This document shows positions 56,145-64,000 of a stretch of 64,000 bases of DNA, in pieces. The translations under genes and the position numbers were made by a program. The notes beneath the pieces were generated by a model that saw only the letters and a program-made list of their open reading frames with translations, did no database searches and had not been told where the DNA came from. Position 1 is the first letter of the stretch. Every line of letters starts with the position of its first letter. The stretch is from Streptomyces sp. NBC_01335 (lineage in GTDB: Bacteria; Actinomycetota; Actinomycetes; Streptomycetales; Streptomycetaceae). The stretch lies in the NCBI RefSeq assembly GCF_035953295.1, contig NZ_CP108370.1:3873001-3937000 (forward strand), read 5' to 3'.

Positions 56145-57527
56145 TCAGCGGGCCAGCCCGCGCCAGCCCTCCGGGTCCACACCGCCAGGGATGGCCGCCG
56201 CCGGGTCGTACGGCTCACGGGTGAAGACGAAGGAGCCCAGGTCCAGGTGGGCCACTGAGCCGTCGTCGCTCCGTACGATCCGCAGCCTCTCCCCCGCGTG
56301 GTACCCGCTGAGCCCGGTCCAACTGCCGTCCCGCTCCGCCCGGAACGTCGCACCCCGGCCGGACCCCGCCAGCGGAGCAAGCTCCAGATCGCGGTCGTCG
56401 AGCAGCTTCACCACGTACCGCTGGGTGCCCCAGTACCAGGGCCCCGTCAGGGCCAGCAGCTCCTGGTCGACCTCGGGCAGCGGGCGCCAGGGCTCTGGGA
56501 TACGGGGCTCCGCCTCCGCGACGATCCGCACGAGGTCCTGGGCCACCTCGGTGATGGGCGGCCCGGAGGTCGCGTTGGTGAGCACCACGGCGGCCACGTC
56601 GTCCTCCGCGCACACCCAGAGACAGGCCAGGAACCCGGGCAGTGAGCCGGAATGCCCGAACAGGGTGCGCCCGTCCCTGCGGACGACCTGGAGCCCGAGC
56701 CCGTACGTACCCGTCCAGTCACCGTTTTCGAGCGGCACCGAGGGAGCCCGCATCTCCCGGACCGAGGCGGCGCTCAGGACCCGGTCGTCCCCCTCGGCGA
56801 GGAAACCGGCGAAGGTGAGCAGGTCCCCCACGGTCGACCAGAGCTGCCCGGCCGGGGCCATCAGCCCCAGATCGTGGCTCGGCTCGGGCAACATCACGTC
56901 GGCCCAGGGGTGCACGGCCCAGCCTCCCGCGTGCGGAGCCTGGGGCCCCACGCTCGTACGACGCATCCCCAGCGGCTCCAGGATCTCGCGCCGCAGCAGC
57001 GCCTCCCAGGAGTCCCCGCGTACGGCCTCGACGAGCGAACCGAGCACGGTGTAGCCGGGGTTCGAGTAGTGATGCCGGAGACCGGCCGGGTGCCGGACGG
57101 GCTGCTCGCCGAGGACGGCGGCCAGGTCCGGGCGGGTCTCCCCGGGCGTCCGCTCCCACCACGGCGACGGGGTCTCGGCGGTGAGCCCGGCTCCGTGGCC
57201 GAGGAGCTGACGGATGCTCACGCCTCCGACTCCGGAGCCCGGCAGGTGCCTCTCCACCTGGTCGTCCAGATCGAGCAGCCCCTCGTCCCTCAGCCGGAGC
57301 ACCAGGACTGCCGTGAAGGTCTTGGTGATCGAGCCGATCCGGTACTGAGTGCCGCTGTCCGGCTCATGTCCGTCGACACAACTGCGCCCCCCGCTCCAGC
57401 CGATCCGCCCGTCCCGGAGCACCCCGGCCACCATCGAGGGGGTGCGCCCTTCCCGCTGGGCGGTCGCGGTGCGGTGCAGCAGGGCCCGGCGGGTGGCCGG
57501 CAGCAGTTCTTCGTTCCATGACGTCAT
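56145..57527 (-). CDS. Serine hydrolase, class C beta-lactamase family
   Basis: 460 aa. Catalytic Ser66 and Lys69 in GSITKTF, Tyr154-Ser-Asn156 (HYSNPGY) and a late HSG in LFGHSGSLPG give the penicillin-binding/class C triad. There is no signal peptide, so it is likely cytosolic and an esterase or peptidase rather than a beta-lactamase. A C-terminal lipocalin-like domain (about 360-460) is present. The start codon sits in a 32-bp perfect palindrome (57507-57538), and no good ribosome-binding site precedes it. Confidence 0.87.
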   Translation of the reverse strand: MTSWNEELLPATRRALLHRTATAQREGRTPSMVAGVLRDGRIGWSGGRSCVDGHEPDSGTQYRIGSITKTFTAVLVLRLRDEGLLDLDDQVERHLPGSGVGGVSIRQLLGHGAGLTAETPSPWWERTPGETRPDLAAVLGEQPVRHPAGLRHHYSNPGYTVLGSLVEAVRGDSWEALLRREILEPLGMRRTSVGPQAPHAGGWAVHPWADVMLPEPSHDLGLMAPAGQLWSTVGDLLTFAGFLAEGDDRVLSAASVREMRAPSVPLENGDWTGTYGLGLQVVRRDGRTLFGHSGSLPGFLACLWVCAEDDVAAVVLTNATSGPPITEVAQDLVRIVAEAEPRIPEPWRPLPEVDQELLALTGPWYWGTQRYVVKLLDDRDLELAPLAGSGRGATFRAERDGSWTGLSGYHAGERLRIVRSDDGSVAHLDLGSFVFTREPYDPAAAIPGGVDPEGWRGLAR

Positions 57528-57538
57528 GGAACGAAGAA
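57507..57538. promoter_or_regulatory. 32-bp perfect palindrome over a start codon
   Basis: Arms 57507-57522 and 57523-57538 are exact inverted repeats. The palindrome covers the ATG (57527) and the first codons (MTSWNEE) of the serine hydrolase. It could be an operator or an mRNA hairpin. Confidence 0.8.
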
Positions 57539-57660
57539 TGGTCGAGAACGGCGCCGCCCCGCGACTCGATTCCGCGCCGAGGCGCCCGGGCCCGCACACC
57601 GGTCGGAGCACGTACGCGAGCCGGAGCACGTGCACCAGGCAGGGCGCCCGGGTCAGGGCG

Positions 57661-57701
57661 CGTGGGTCTGGGCACGTGGATCTGGGCGCGTGGATCTGGC
57701 A
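57661..57701. repeat. 14-bp tandem repeat, three copies
   Basis: CGTGG(G/A)TCTGGGC(A/G) at 57661-57674 and 57675-57688, then a one-base-shorter copy to 57701, in the 275-bp spacer between dnaB and the serine hydrolase. Other sequence in this spacer is unremarkable. Confidence 0.8.
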
Positions 57702-57802
57702 CGGACGAACCCTCGTGGGCCCGGGTGGCGGTGATGAGCCCGGTCAGCGAGGTGCGCACCTCCGGCCTTCCCTCGCCCGGTCCGGGAACCGACAGCGTCG
57801 GA

Positions 57803-59287
57803 TCAGGTCTGCGCCATGTCCACAAAGCGCGAGTAGTGCCCCTGGAAGGCCACCGTGATCGTCGCGGTGGGGCCGTTACGGTGCTTGGCGACGATCAGGT
57901 CCGCCTCGCCGGCGCGGGGCGATTCCTTCTCGTACGCGTCCTCACGGTGCAGCAGGATGACCATGTCGGCGTCCTGCTCGATGGAGCCGGACTCACGGAG
58001 GTCGGAGACCATCGGCTTCTTGTCCGTCCGCTGCTCGGGCCCTCGGTTCAGCTGGGAGAGCGCGATCACCGGGAGCTCCAGTTCCTTCGCGAGGAGCTTG
58101 AGGTTTCGGGACATGTCCGAGACCTCCTGCTGGCGGCTCTCGGCGCGCTTGGCGCCACCGGACTGCATCAGCTGGAGGTAGTCGATGACTACCAGCTTCA
58201 GGTCGTTGCGCTGCTTCAGACGACGGCACTTCGCCCGGATCTCCATCATGGAGAGGTTGGGCGAGTCGTCGATGTACAGCGGGGCCGCCGACACGTCCGG
58301 CATCCGCCGGGCCAGTCGCGTCCAGTCCTCGTCCGTCATCGTGCCCGAGCGCATGTGGTGCAGCGCCACCCGTGCCTCCGCCGAGAGCAGACGCATCGCG
58401 ATCTCGTTCCGCCCCATTTCCAGGGAGAAGATCACGCTCGGAAGGTTGCCCTTGATCGAGCAGGCACGGGCGAAGTCCAGCGCCAGGGTCGACTTACCCA
58501 TGGCGGGACGGGCGGCGATGACGATCATCTGACCGGGGTGCAGGCCGTTGGTCAGCGCGTCGAGATCGGTGAACCCGGTGGGGACACCGGTCATCTCCCC
58601 GCTGCGGGAGCCGATCGCCTCGATCTCGTCGAGCGCCCCCTCCATGATGTCGCCGAGCGGCAGATAGTCCTCGCTGGTGCGCTGCTCGGTGACGGCGTAG
58701 ATCTCGGCCTGGGCGGAGTTGACGATCTCGTCGACGTCTCCGTCGGCCGCGTAGCCCATCTGTGTGATCTTCGTACCCGCTTCGACCAGGCGGCGCAGGA
58801 CGGCACGCTCATGGACGATCTCGGCGTAGTACGAGGCGTTCGCCGCGGTCGGCACCGACTGGACGAGGGTGTGGAGGTACGGAGCGCCGCCGACCTTGGT
58901 GATCTCGCCGCGCCGGACCAGCTCGGCGGCGACCGTGATCGGGTCGGCCGGCTCACCCTTGGCGTAGAGATCGAGGATGGCCGTGAAGACGGTCTCGTGG
59001 GCGGGGCGGTAGAAGTCGTGCCCCTTGATGACCTCCACGACCTCCGCGATGGCGTCCTTGGAGAGCAGCATGCCGCCGAGCACCGACTGCTCGGCATCCA
59101 GGTCCTGCGGGGGAACCCGCTCGAACCCCGGAGAGCCCGAGTCCCAGCCGCTGTCGCGGCCCCGGTCGTGCTGGTCGTCCCGTCCGCCGCGCTCACCGCG
59201 CTCACCGCGACGCTGGCGGGAGACAGGCAGCCGGTCACTGGGACCGACGTCGGCCCAGGGCTCGTCCAAAGGCTCGGGAATGCTCAC
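57803..59287 (-). CDS. dnaB: Replicative DNA helicase DnaB
   Basis: 494 aa. Hexameric 5'-3' helicase of the replication fork. An Arg/Asp-rich linker (about 25-50) precedes the N-terminal domain (PQDLDAEQSVLGGMLLSKDA, 60-160), linker helix and RecA-like core with Walker A ARPAMGKSTLA, Walker B KLVVIDYLQLM and ALSQLNRGPE. No intein is present. GTG 59287 is fixed by AGGAGG 7 nt upstream; an upstream ATG (59326) lacks one. It is transcribed divergently from dinF, with DnaA boxes between the two. Confidence 0.97.
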   Translation of the reverse strand: MSIPEPLDEPWADVGPSDRLPVSRQRRGERGERGGRDDQHDRGRDSGWDSGSPGFERVPPQDLDAEQSVLGGMLLSKDAIAEVVEVIKGHDFYRPAHETVFTAILDLYAKGEPADPITVAAELVRRGEITKVGGAPYLHTLVQSVPTAANASYYAEIVHERAVLRRLVEAGTKITQMGYAADGDVDEIVNSAQAEIYAVTEQRTSEDYLPLGDIMEGALDEIEAIGSRSGEMTGVPTGFTDLDALTNGLHPGQMIVIAARPAMGKSTLALDFARACSIKGNLPSVIFSLEMGRNEIAMRLLSAEARVALHHMRSGTMTDEDWTRLARRMPDVSAAPLYIDDSPNLSMMEIRAKCRRLKQRNDLKLVVIDYLQLMQSGGAKRAESRQQEVSDMSRNLKLLAKELELPVIALSQLNRGPEQRTDKKPMVSDLRESGSIEQDADMVILLHREDAYEKESPRAGEADLIVAKHRNGPTATITVAFQGHYSRFVDMAQT

Positions 59288-59745
59288 CGGGCCACCTCCT
59301 CCCGTCCGCTTCGCGGACCTAGCCATGCCACTCTTTCTTACGGCACGGCACCGACAAACAGGACACCCGACTCCGCTTCCGGCGCTTCGATTTCAACGCG
59401 TTCGAGGGCACGGTCGGAGTACGGGCGACGGTCCACGGTAGGCCGCTCCGCACCGTCAGCCAATCCGGTTATCCACAGGGCATGTGGACGACGGACCAGA
59501 TGCTGTGGAGAAGTCCGCCGATCCTGTGCACGGACCGGGGGACAGCGCTGTGGACAAACTCATAGCATCGGCGTGCGCACACCTCTGACCTGGGTTTTTT
59601 CCGTCCACGGACTGTGGGGGAGAAAAACTTTCCCGCTTCGCTCAAGATCATCGCGAACGGCGCGTGGCCCAGCACACAGGCCCTGGAAAAGTAAGGATCA
59701 GAAAGGGCTTGCATGTATTACCTGTGGAAGATTGGATTGGCTCTC
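59288..59745. other. Divergent dnaB-dinF intergenic region
   Basis: 458 bases, AT-richer in the middle. It holds the DnaA-box cluster and, from about 59585, a T-rich and A-rich stretch (GGGTTTTTTCC, GAGAAAAACTTTCCC) that may contain the dinF promoter. Confidence 0.55.
59469..59557. other. DnaA-box cluster upstream of dnaB
   Basis: Perfect TTATCCACA at 59469-59477 and TGTGGACAA at 59549-59557 on the opposite strand; one-mismatch TGTGGAGAA at 59504-59512 and a weaker TGTGGACGA at 59484-59492. Lies 182-270 bp before dnaB. Confidence 0.75.
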
Positions 59746-61083
59746 ATGACCAAGGCCCTCGCGACAACCGCATCCGGTCGCCGACGGCACGACCGAGAGA
59801 TCATCTCGCTCGCCGTGCCCGCCTTCGGCGCACTCGTGGCCGAGCCCCTCTTCCTCATGGTGGACAGCGCGATCGTGGGCCACCTCGGCACCCGGCAACT
59901 GGCCGGGCTCGGCGTTTCCGCCGCTCTCCTGTCGACCGCCGTCAGCGTCTTCGTCTTCCTCGCCTACGCCACCACGGCCGCTGTCGCCCGCCGCCTCGGC
60001 GCGGGCGATCTCGCCTCCGCGATCCGGCAGGGCATGGACGGCATCTGGCTCGCTCTGCTCCTCGGCGCCCTGGTGGTCGCCGCCGTTCTCCCCACCGCCC
60101 CATGGATCGTCGACGCCTTCGGCACTTCCTCGACGGCGGCCCCGTACGCGACGACCTATCTCCGCATCTCGACGCTCGGGATACCGGCCATGCTCGTCGT
60201 GCTGGCGGCGACCGGGGTGCTGCGCGGACTCCAGGACACCCGCACCCCGCTCTACGTCGCCATCGGTGGCTTCTCCGCCAACGCCATCCTCAACGCGGTC
60301 CTGGTCTACGGCGCGGGCCTCGGCATCGCGGGGTCCGCCTGGGGCACCGTGATCGCGCAGCTGGGCATGGCCGCCGCCTACCTGACCGTGGTCGTCCGGG
60401 GAGCCCGTCGGCACAAGGCATCGCTCCGCCCCGACGCGGCGGGCATCCGTGCGAACGCCCAGGCCGGGGTCCCGCTGCTGATCCGCACTCTCTCGCTGCG
60501 TGCGGTGCTGGTCATCGCCACCGCGGTCGCCGCCCGTCTCGGCGACGTGGACATCGCGGCTCACCAGATCGTCCTCTCGCTCTGGACTCTGACCGCCTTC
60601 GCCCTGGACGCCATCGCCATCGCCGGCCAGGCGATCATCGGGCGCTATCTCGGCGCCGACGACGCGAAGGGTGCGCGTGAGGCGTGTCGTCGAATGGTGG
60701 AGTGGGGCCTCGCCGCAGGGGTGGTACTCGGGGTGCTCATCGTGGTCGCGCGGCCCCTCTTCATCCCGCTCTTCACCAGCGACTCCTCCGTACGCGACAC
60801 CCTGCTGCCCGCACTGCTGGTGGTGGCGGTCTCCCAGCCGATCGCGGGCGTGGTCTTCATCCTGGACGGCGTACTCATGGGCGCCGGTGACGGGCGCTAC
60901 CTGGCGCTGGCCATGCTCGTCACCCTGGCCGTCTTCGCACCGGTCGCGCTGCTGATCCCCACCCTCGGCGGCGGTCTCACCGCACTCTGGTGGGCCATGG
61001 ACCTGATGATGGCCGTCCGGCTGATCACCCTCTGGCTGCGCGCCCGCTCGGGACGCTGGGTCGTCACCGGCGCCACCCGCTGA
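59746..61083 (+). CDS. dinF: MATE-family efflux transporter (DinF type)
   Basis: 445 aa, 12 membrane helices in two homologous halves. LAVPAFGALVAEPLFLMVDSAIVGHLG and the second-half GQAIIGRYLGADDAKGAREACRR motif are the MATE/DinF patterns. A Na+ or H+ antiporter for unknown organic compounds. ATG 59746 chosen; it is the first codon near the conserved N-terminus, though the ribosome-binding site is weak. ATG 59713 would add eleven hydrophobic residues. Confidence 0.9.
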   Translation: MTKALATTASGRRRHDREIISLAVPAFGALVAEPLFLMVDSAIVGHLGTRQLAGLGVSAALLSTAVSVFVFLAYATTAAVARRLGAGDLASAIRQGMDGIWLALLLGALVVAAVLPTAPWIVDAFGTSSTAAPYATTYLRISTLGIPAMLVVLAATGVLRGLQDTRTPLYVAIGGFSANAILNAVLVYGAGLGIAGSAWGTVIAQLGMAAAYLTVVVRGARRHKASLRPDAAGIRANAQAGVPLLIRTLSLRAVLVIATAVAARLGDVDIAAHQIVLSLWTLTAFALDAIAIAGQAIIGRYLGADDAKGAREACRRMVEWGLAAGVVLGVLIVVARPLFIPLFTSDSSVRDTLLPALLVVAVSQPIAGVVFILDGVLMGAGDGRYLALAMLVTLAVFAPVALLIPTLGGGLTALWWAMDLMMAVRLITLWLRARSGRWVVTGATR

Positions 61084-61168
61084 CCCGGAGGCCAGGGGGC
61101 GGAGCTCAAGGGCTGCTCAGAGCTCAAGGGCTGCTCAGTGAGACAGGGGCCTGGAGCCGAAAGGCCAC

Positions 61169-61182
61169 GTTTCACGTGAAAC
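61169..61182. other. parS: parS (ParB-binding) site
   Basis: Perfect GTTTCACGTGAAAC, 39 bp from the next site, in the convergent dinF/rplI spacer. Confidence 0.95.
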
Positions 61183-61207
61183 AGCCGACCCTTCCGCAGA
61201 AGGCCAT

Positions 61208-61221
61208 GTTTCACGTGAAAC
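61208..61221. other. parS: parS (ParB-binding) site
   Basis: Second perfect GTTTCACGTGAAAC of a close pair in the dinF/rplI spacer. Confidence 0.95.
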
Positions 61222-61226
61222 GAGCT

Positions 61227-61268
61227 CATTGAAGCGACGTCACTGAAACGACCTCACTGAAACGACGA
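61227..61268. repeat. 14-bp tandem repeat, three copies
   Basis: CA(T/C)TGAA(G/A)CGAC(GT/CT/GA) at 61227-61240, 61241-61254 and 61255-61268, between the parS pair and the terminator. Confidence 0.85.
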
Positions 61269-61298
61269 AGGGCCGTACCCCGCGGGGTACGGCCCTTC
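61267..61298. terminator. Bidirectional terminator between dinF and rplI
   Basis: Arms 61267-61281 and 61284-61298 are exact 15-bp inverted repeats with a 2-base centre, GC-rich. It ends the rpsF-ssb-rpsR-rplI operon. Confidence 0.9.
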
Positions 61299-61325
61299 AC
61301 CTGACTAACTCGTACGAGCACTGCC

Positions 61326-61772
61326 TCAGGCAGCGACAACCTCGACGCCGAGCTGCGCCGCAACCTCAGGGTGCAGGCGCACGGACACCTGGTGTCCGCC
61401 AAGGGTCTTGATCGGCGAACCGAACTCGACACGACGCTTGTCGACCTCCGGGCCACCGGCAGCCTTGATCGCCGAGGCGACGTCGGCCGGGGTGACGGAG
61501 CCGAAGAGGCGGCCGGCGTCGCCGGAGCGAACAGCCAGACGGACCTTCACGGACTCGAGCTTGGCCTTGATCTCGTTGGCCTGCTCGATCGTCGCGATCT
61601 CGTGGATCTTGCGGGCGCGGCGGATCTGCGCCACGTCCTTCTCGCCGCCCTTGGTCCAGCGAATGGCAAAGCCACGCGGGACCAGGTAGTTGCGAGCGTA
61701 TCCGTCCTTGACGTCGACGACGTCGCCGGCGGCACCGAGGCCAGTGACCTCGTGGGTGAGGATGATCTTCAT
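61326..61772 (-). CDS. rplI: Ribosomal protein bL9
   Basis: 148 aa, normal length: two RNA-binding lobes joined by a long helix. N-lobe [38 protein letters not shown] sequence binds 23S rRNA near the L1 stalk. It is the last gene of the rpsF-ssb-rpsR-rplI operon; GAAGGGTGAC upstream is its ribosome-binding site, with an 18-bp gap to rpsR. Confidence 0.98.
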   Translation of the reverse strand: MKIILTHEVTGLGAAGDVVDVKDGYARNYLVPRGFAIRWTKGGEKDVAQIRRARKIHEIATIEQANEIKAKLESVKVRLAVRSGDAGRLFGSVTPADVASAIKAAGGPEVDKRRVEFGSPIKTLGGHQVSVRLHPEVAAQLGVEVVAA

Positions 61773-61790
61773 GTTTGCGTCACCCTTCCC

Positions 61791-62027
61791 TTATCGCGCG
61801 GTGGACGTGTAGGGCAGCAGCGCCATCTCACGGCTGTTCTTGACTGCCGTGGCGACGTCACGCTGGTGCTGCGTGCAGTTGCCGGTAACGCGGCGGGCAC
61901 GGATCTTGCCGCGGTCGGAAATGAACTTCCGCAGCATGTTCGTGTCCTTGTAGTCCACGTACTGGGTCTTGTCCTTGCAGAACGCGCAGACCTTCTTCTT
62001 AGGCTTGCGCACAGGCGGCTTCGCCAT
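61791..62027 (-). CDS. rpsR: Ribosomal protein bS18, zinc-binding (C+) form
   Basis: 78 aa. Three Cys and a His are visible: VCAFC near the N-terminus and GNCTQHQRD in the middle, the zinc-binding form, as opposed to the cysteine-free paralogue used by many Streptomyces when zinc is short. S18 forms the platform of the 30S subunit with S6. GGAG precedes ATG 62027. Confidence 0.98.
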   Translation of the reverse strand: MAKPPVRKPKKKVCAFCKDKTQYVDYKDTNMLRKFISDRGKIRARRVTGNCTQHQRDVATAVKNSREMALLPYTSTAR

Positions 62028-62071
62028 GGTGTTTCTCCTGTGTGATCAAGAAGTGGGGGTACGAGCCAGAC

Positions 62072-62674
62072 CTAGAAAGGAGGCTCGTCCGAGTAGCCGC
62101 CGCCGCTGGAACCGCCGGAGCTTCCGCCCCAGCCGCCCTGCTGGCCCCCGCCCTGCTGGCCGCCGGAGGGTGCGCCGGTTGCCCACGGGTCGGCGTCGGG
62201 AGCGCCGCCGCCGCCCTGCTGGCCACCGCCACTGGGACCGCCGCCCCAGTTGCCGCCGCCCTGCTGGCCGCCGCCGTATCCACCCTGGCCGCCGCCCTGG
62301 CCACCGCGACCTGCGGTCTTGGTGACCTTGGCCGTGGCGCTCTTCAAGCTGGGGCCGACCTCGTCGACATCCAGCTCGTAGACCGTGCGCTTGATGCCCT
62401 CACGGTCCTCGTAGGACCGCTGCTTCAGCCGGCCCTGCACAATGACGCGCATGCCTCGCTGAAGCGACTCCGCGACGTTCTCCGCCGCCTGACGCCAGAC
62501 CGAGCAGGTGAGGAACAGGCCTTCGCCGTCCTTCCACTCATTGGTCTGCCGATCGAAGATGCGGGGTGTGGACGCGACACGGAACTTCGCGACCGCCGCA
62601 CCGGACGAGGTGAAGCGCAGCTCGGGGTCGTCGACGAGATTGCCGACGACCGTGATGACGGTCTCGCCTGCCAT
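62072..62674 (-). CDS. ssb: Single-stranded DNA-binding protein
   Basis: 200 aa. OB fold (1-about 115; [43 protein letters not shown]), a long Gly/Gln-rich linker ([18 protein letters not shown] type) and the conserved acidic tip SDEPPF which binds partner proteins. Protects single-stranded DNA in replication and repair. In the operon between rpsF and rpsR, 45 bp from the latter. Confidence 0.98.
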   Translation of the reverse strand: MAGETVITVVGNLVDDPELRFTSSGAAVAKFRVASTPRIFDRQTNEWKDGEGLFLTCSVWRQAAENVAESLQRGMRVIVQGRLKQRSYEDREGIKRTVYELDVDEVGPSLKSATAKVTKTAGRGGQGGGQGGYGGGQQGGGNWGGGPSGGGQQGGGGAPDADPWATGAPSGGQQGGGQQGGWGGSSGGSSGGGYSDEPPF

Positions 62675-62745
62675 GGATGAACCTCTCGGCGGGGATTGCT
62701 TGCTGCTTGCTGCTACTCGAACCCGATGACCGCTGAGCTAGATGC

Positions 62746-63036
62746 TCAGTGGGTCTCGGGACGGAGGACCTTGGTCCGGAGGACCGACTCGTTCAGGTTC
62801 ATCTGGCGGTCGAGCTCCTTGACGACCGCAGGCTCGGCCTGCAGGTCGAGGACCGAGTAGATGCCCTCGGGCTTCTTCTTGATCTCGTAAGCGAGCCGAC
62901 GACGGCCCCAGGTGTCGACCTTCTCAACCTTTCCGTTGCCCTCGCGGACGACGGAGAGGAAGTTCTCGATCAGGGGAGAGACAGCGCGCTCCTCCAGATC
63001 GGGGTCGAGGATGACCATCACCTCGTAGTGACGCAT
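62746..63036 (-). CDS. rpsF: Ribosomal protein bS6
   Basis: 96 aa, complete. [19 protein letters not shown] and [18 protein letters not shown] are the S6 hallmarks. First gene of the operon; AAAGGAGGTGGG precedes ATG 63036, which is therefore chosen over the longer frame starting 33 bp upstream. The promoter lies in the 277 bp to the right, shared with the divergent membrane-protein gene. Confidence 0.98.
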   Translation of the reverse strand: MRHYEVMVILDPDLEERAVSPLIENFLSVVREGNGKVEKVDTWGRRRLAYEIKKKPEGIYSVLDLQAEPAVVKELDRQMNLNESVLRTKVLRPETH

Positions 63037-63313
63037 GTGGAACCCACCTCCTTTGGACTCAGCGGCCACGGTCGTTCCGTGGCAGGAGGGTCGTGATGCG
63101 TAGGCATCGGTGTCCGTCGGGTGAAACAGCGGACTCGGCAGGCTCCTCGGAGGGAGGGCCGCCGGGCAGGCTCAAGGCAGACACCGGTGCAGACCGTACA
63201 GACTACCTGCCGTGGACCCCCGGGTTGAAATCCAGGGCCAAGGATGCGCAATCTGTACATATCGGATGTGAGCGGCGTCTCAGCGCGCCGCCCCTTCGGC
63301 AGGAGGCACTTTC

Positions 63314-63640
63314 ATGGCCCAGGTAGCGCACACCCGCCCGCGGAACCGCCCCACCGGCTCCCTCTTCGCCACGGACGGCAGGCCCCATCCGCTCCAGGAC
63401 ACCCTGATGGTGGTGACCGGGGTCCTCGGCGTCCTCGCGTTCGTGACCGCCATGTTCCACAACCTGCACCTGCTCAGCTCGTGGGCCGGGCTCATCGGCA
63501 TCCTCGTCGGCGGCTACGGGATGTGGATCTCCAGGACGACCTGGGAGCGGTTCGCCCTGATCATGGGGATCGGCTCCTCGGCAGTCGGCTTCTACCTCGG
63601 AATGGCCCACGGAGGACTGTTCGGCGGCGTGGTCAGCTGA
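63314..63640 (+). CDS. Small membrane protein of unknown function
   Basis: 108 aa with a hydrophilic 30-residue N-terminus (HTRPRNRPTGSLFATDGRPHPLQD) and three hydrophobic segments at about 31-48, 54-72 and 80-100. It matches no family I can name, but the position between rpsF and femX is conserved in Streptomyces genomes I recall. AGGAGG at 63301-63306 gives ATG 63314. Confidence 0.8.
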   Translation: MAQVAHTRPRNRPTGSLFATDGRPHPLQDTLMVVTGVLGVLAFVTAMFHNLHLLSSWAGLIGILVGGYGMWISRTTWERFALIMGIGSSAVGFYLGMAHGGLFGGVVS

Positions 63641-63838
63641 CCACCGCGTTCCCGGCCTCGGCCGCTCCACCGCGTTCTCGTCAGGGCCCCGGCGGCAACC
63701 CCGCCAGGGCCCTTGCGGCACCGGCTCGCGGCCAAGTGCCGTACGGGCCAGAACGGGCGCTCCCCGCTCACAGTAGGCTTCGGCGCGAGAGCCGGAGCCC
63801 CTGACCGATGGGGACACACCTGCCGAGGAGCGCCCCGC

Positions 63839-64000
63839 ATGAGCCTGACCCTGAGGACCATCAGCCGCGAGCAGCATCTGGCGTACATCCAGAGCCTGCC
63901 CGCGGCCAGTCACTGCCAGGTCCCGGCGTGGGCTGACGTGAAGACGGAGTGGCGGTCGGAGAGCCTCGGCTGGTTCGACAAGACCGGTCAGATCGTCGGC
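63839..64000 (+). CDS. femX: FemX-type lipid II aminoacyltransferase, 5' part only
   Basis: The first 54 codons of a gene cut by the window end. SLTLRTISREQHLAYIQSLP and SHCQVPAWADVKTEWRSESLGW match the N-terminus of FemABX peptidyltransferases, which in Streptomyces add the first glycine of the interpeptide bridge to lipid II. GAGGAG 8 nt upstream supports ATG 63839. Confidence 0.82.
   Translation, partial: MSLTLRTISREQHLAYIQSLPAASHCQVPAWADVKTEWRSESLGWFDKTGQIVG

Noticed and set aside
57803..59287. Intein in DnaB
   Set aside because: The length of 494 aa and the continuous motifs leave no room for an insertion.

Overview
The window is high-GC actinobacterial chromosome and its gene content and order point to Streptomyces. 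The evidence is GTG starts with four-base GTGA overlaps, strong GC bias at third codon positions, an ssgA/ssgR sporulation pair, DtpA/ECuC/Sco copper genes, and the block femX - rpsF-ssb-rpsR-rplI - dinF - dnaB - thiC - cydABCD - serS - pheA. That block lies in the oriC-proximal core of Streptomyces chromosomes. Five perfect ParB sites (GTTTCACGTGAAAC) and nine perfect DnaA boxes (TTATCCACA/TTGTCCACA) fit this. I see no tRNA, rRNA, CRISPR array, integrase, transposase or prophage.

Layout. 1-8.1 kb: regulatory genes (two HATPase proteins, a SpoIIE-type phosphatase lacking one expected metal ligand), a SEC-C protein, a stand-alone prim-pol and aminopeptidase P. 8.1-14.6 kb: extracytoplasmic copper handling (membrane protein, YcnI, Sco, ECuC, CopCD, Tat-exported DtpA), closed by a MITE-like element and a 32-bp-arm hairpin. 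14.9-18.7 kb: pheA, then serS with a HAD phosphatase. 18.8-25.8 kb: an unrecognised HTH/coiled-coil protein whose gene contains a 33-bp inverted repeat, a four-gene ABC exporter operon, and a hydrolase-SDR fusion whose SDR half lacks the catalytic lysine. 26-29.1 kb: kptA, an LLM-class oxidoreductase and a second HAD phosphatase.

29.2-37.2 kb: GAF sensor kinase and cydDC, cydB, cydA (cytochrome bd), read leftward behind a perfect Rex operator. 37.7-42.7 kb: HisC-type aminotransferase, LacI-family regulator, metallophosphoesterase and a membrane protein with C-terminal repeats. 42.8-48 kb: thiC under a TPP riboswitch, YibE/F protein, ssgA with its activator gene ssgR. 48-57.5 kb: small metabolic and regulatory genes, including a decayed flavohemoglobin, two GNATs, a divergent MFS/MarR pair and a serine hydrolase with a 32-bp palindrome across its start codon. 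57.8-64 kb: dnaB, dinF, the rpsF-ssb-rpsR-rplI operon, a small membrane protein and the 5' end of femX.

The most striking material is in the non-coding DNA. There are parS sites, one lying between the ribosome-binding site and start codon of cydDC. DnaA-box clusters fill three of the larger intergenic regions. Several long perfect palindromes and a family of short (8-16 bp) tandem repeats are also present. The genes themselves are mostly core Streptomyces functions. The odd ones are the phosphatase lacking a metal ligand, the SDR half without lysine, the deleted flavohemoglobin and the unrecognised HTH protein.
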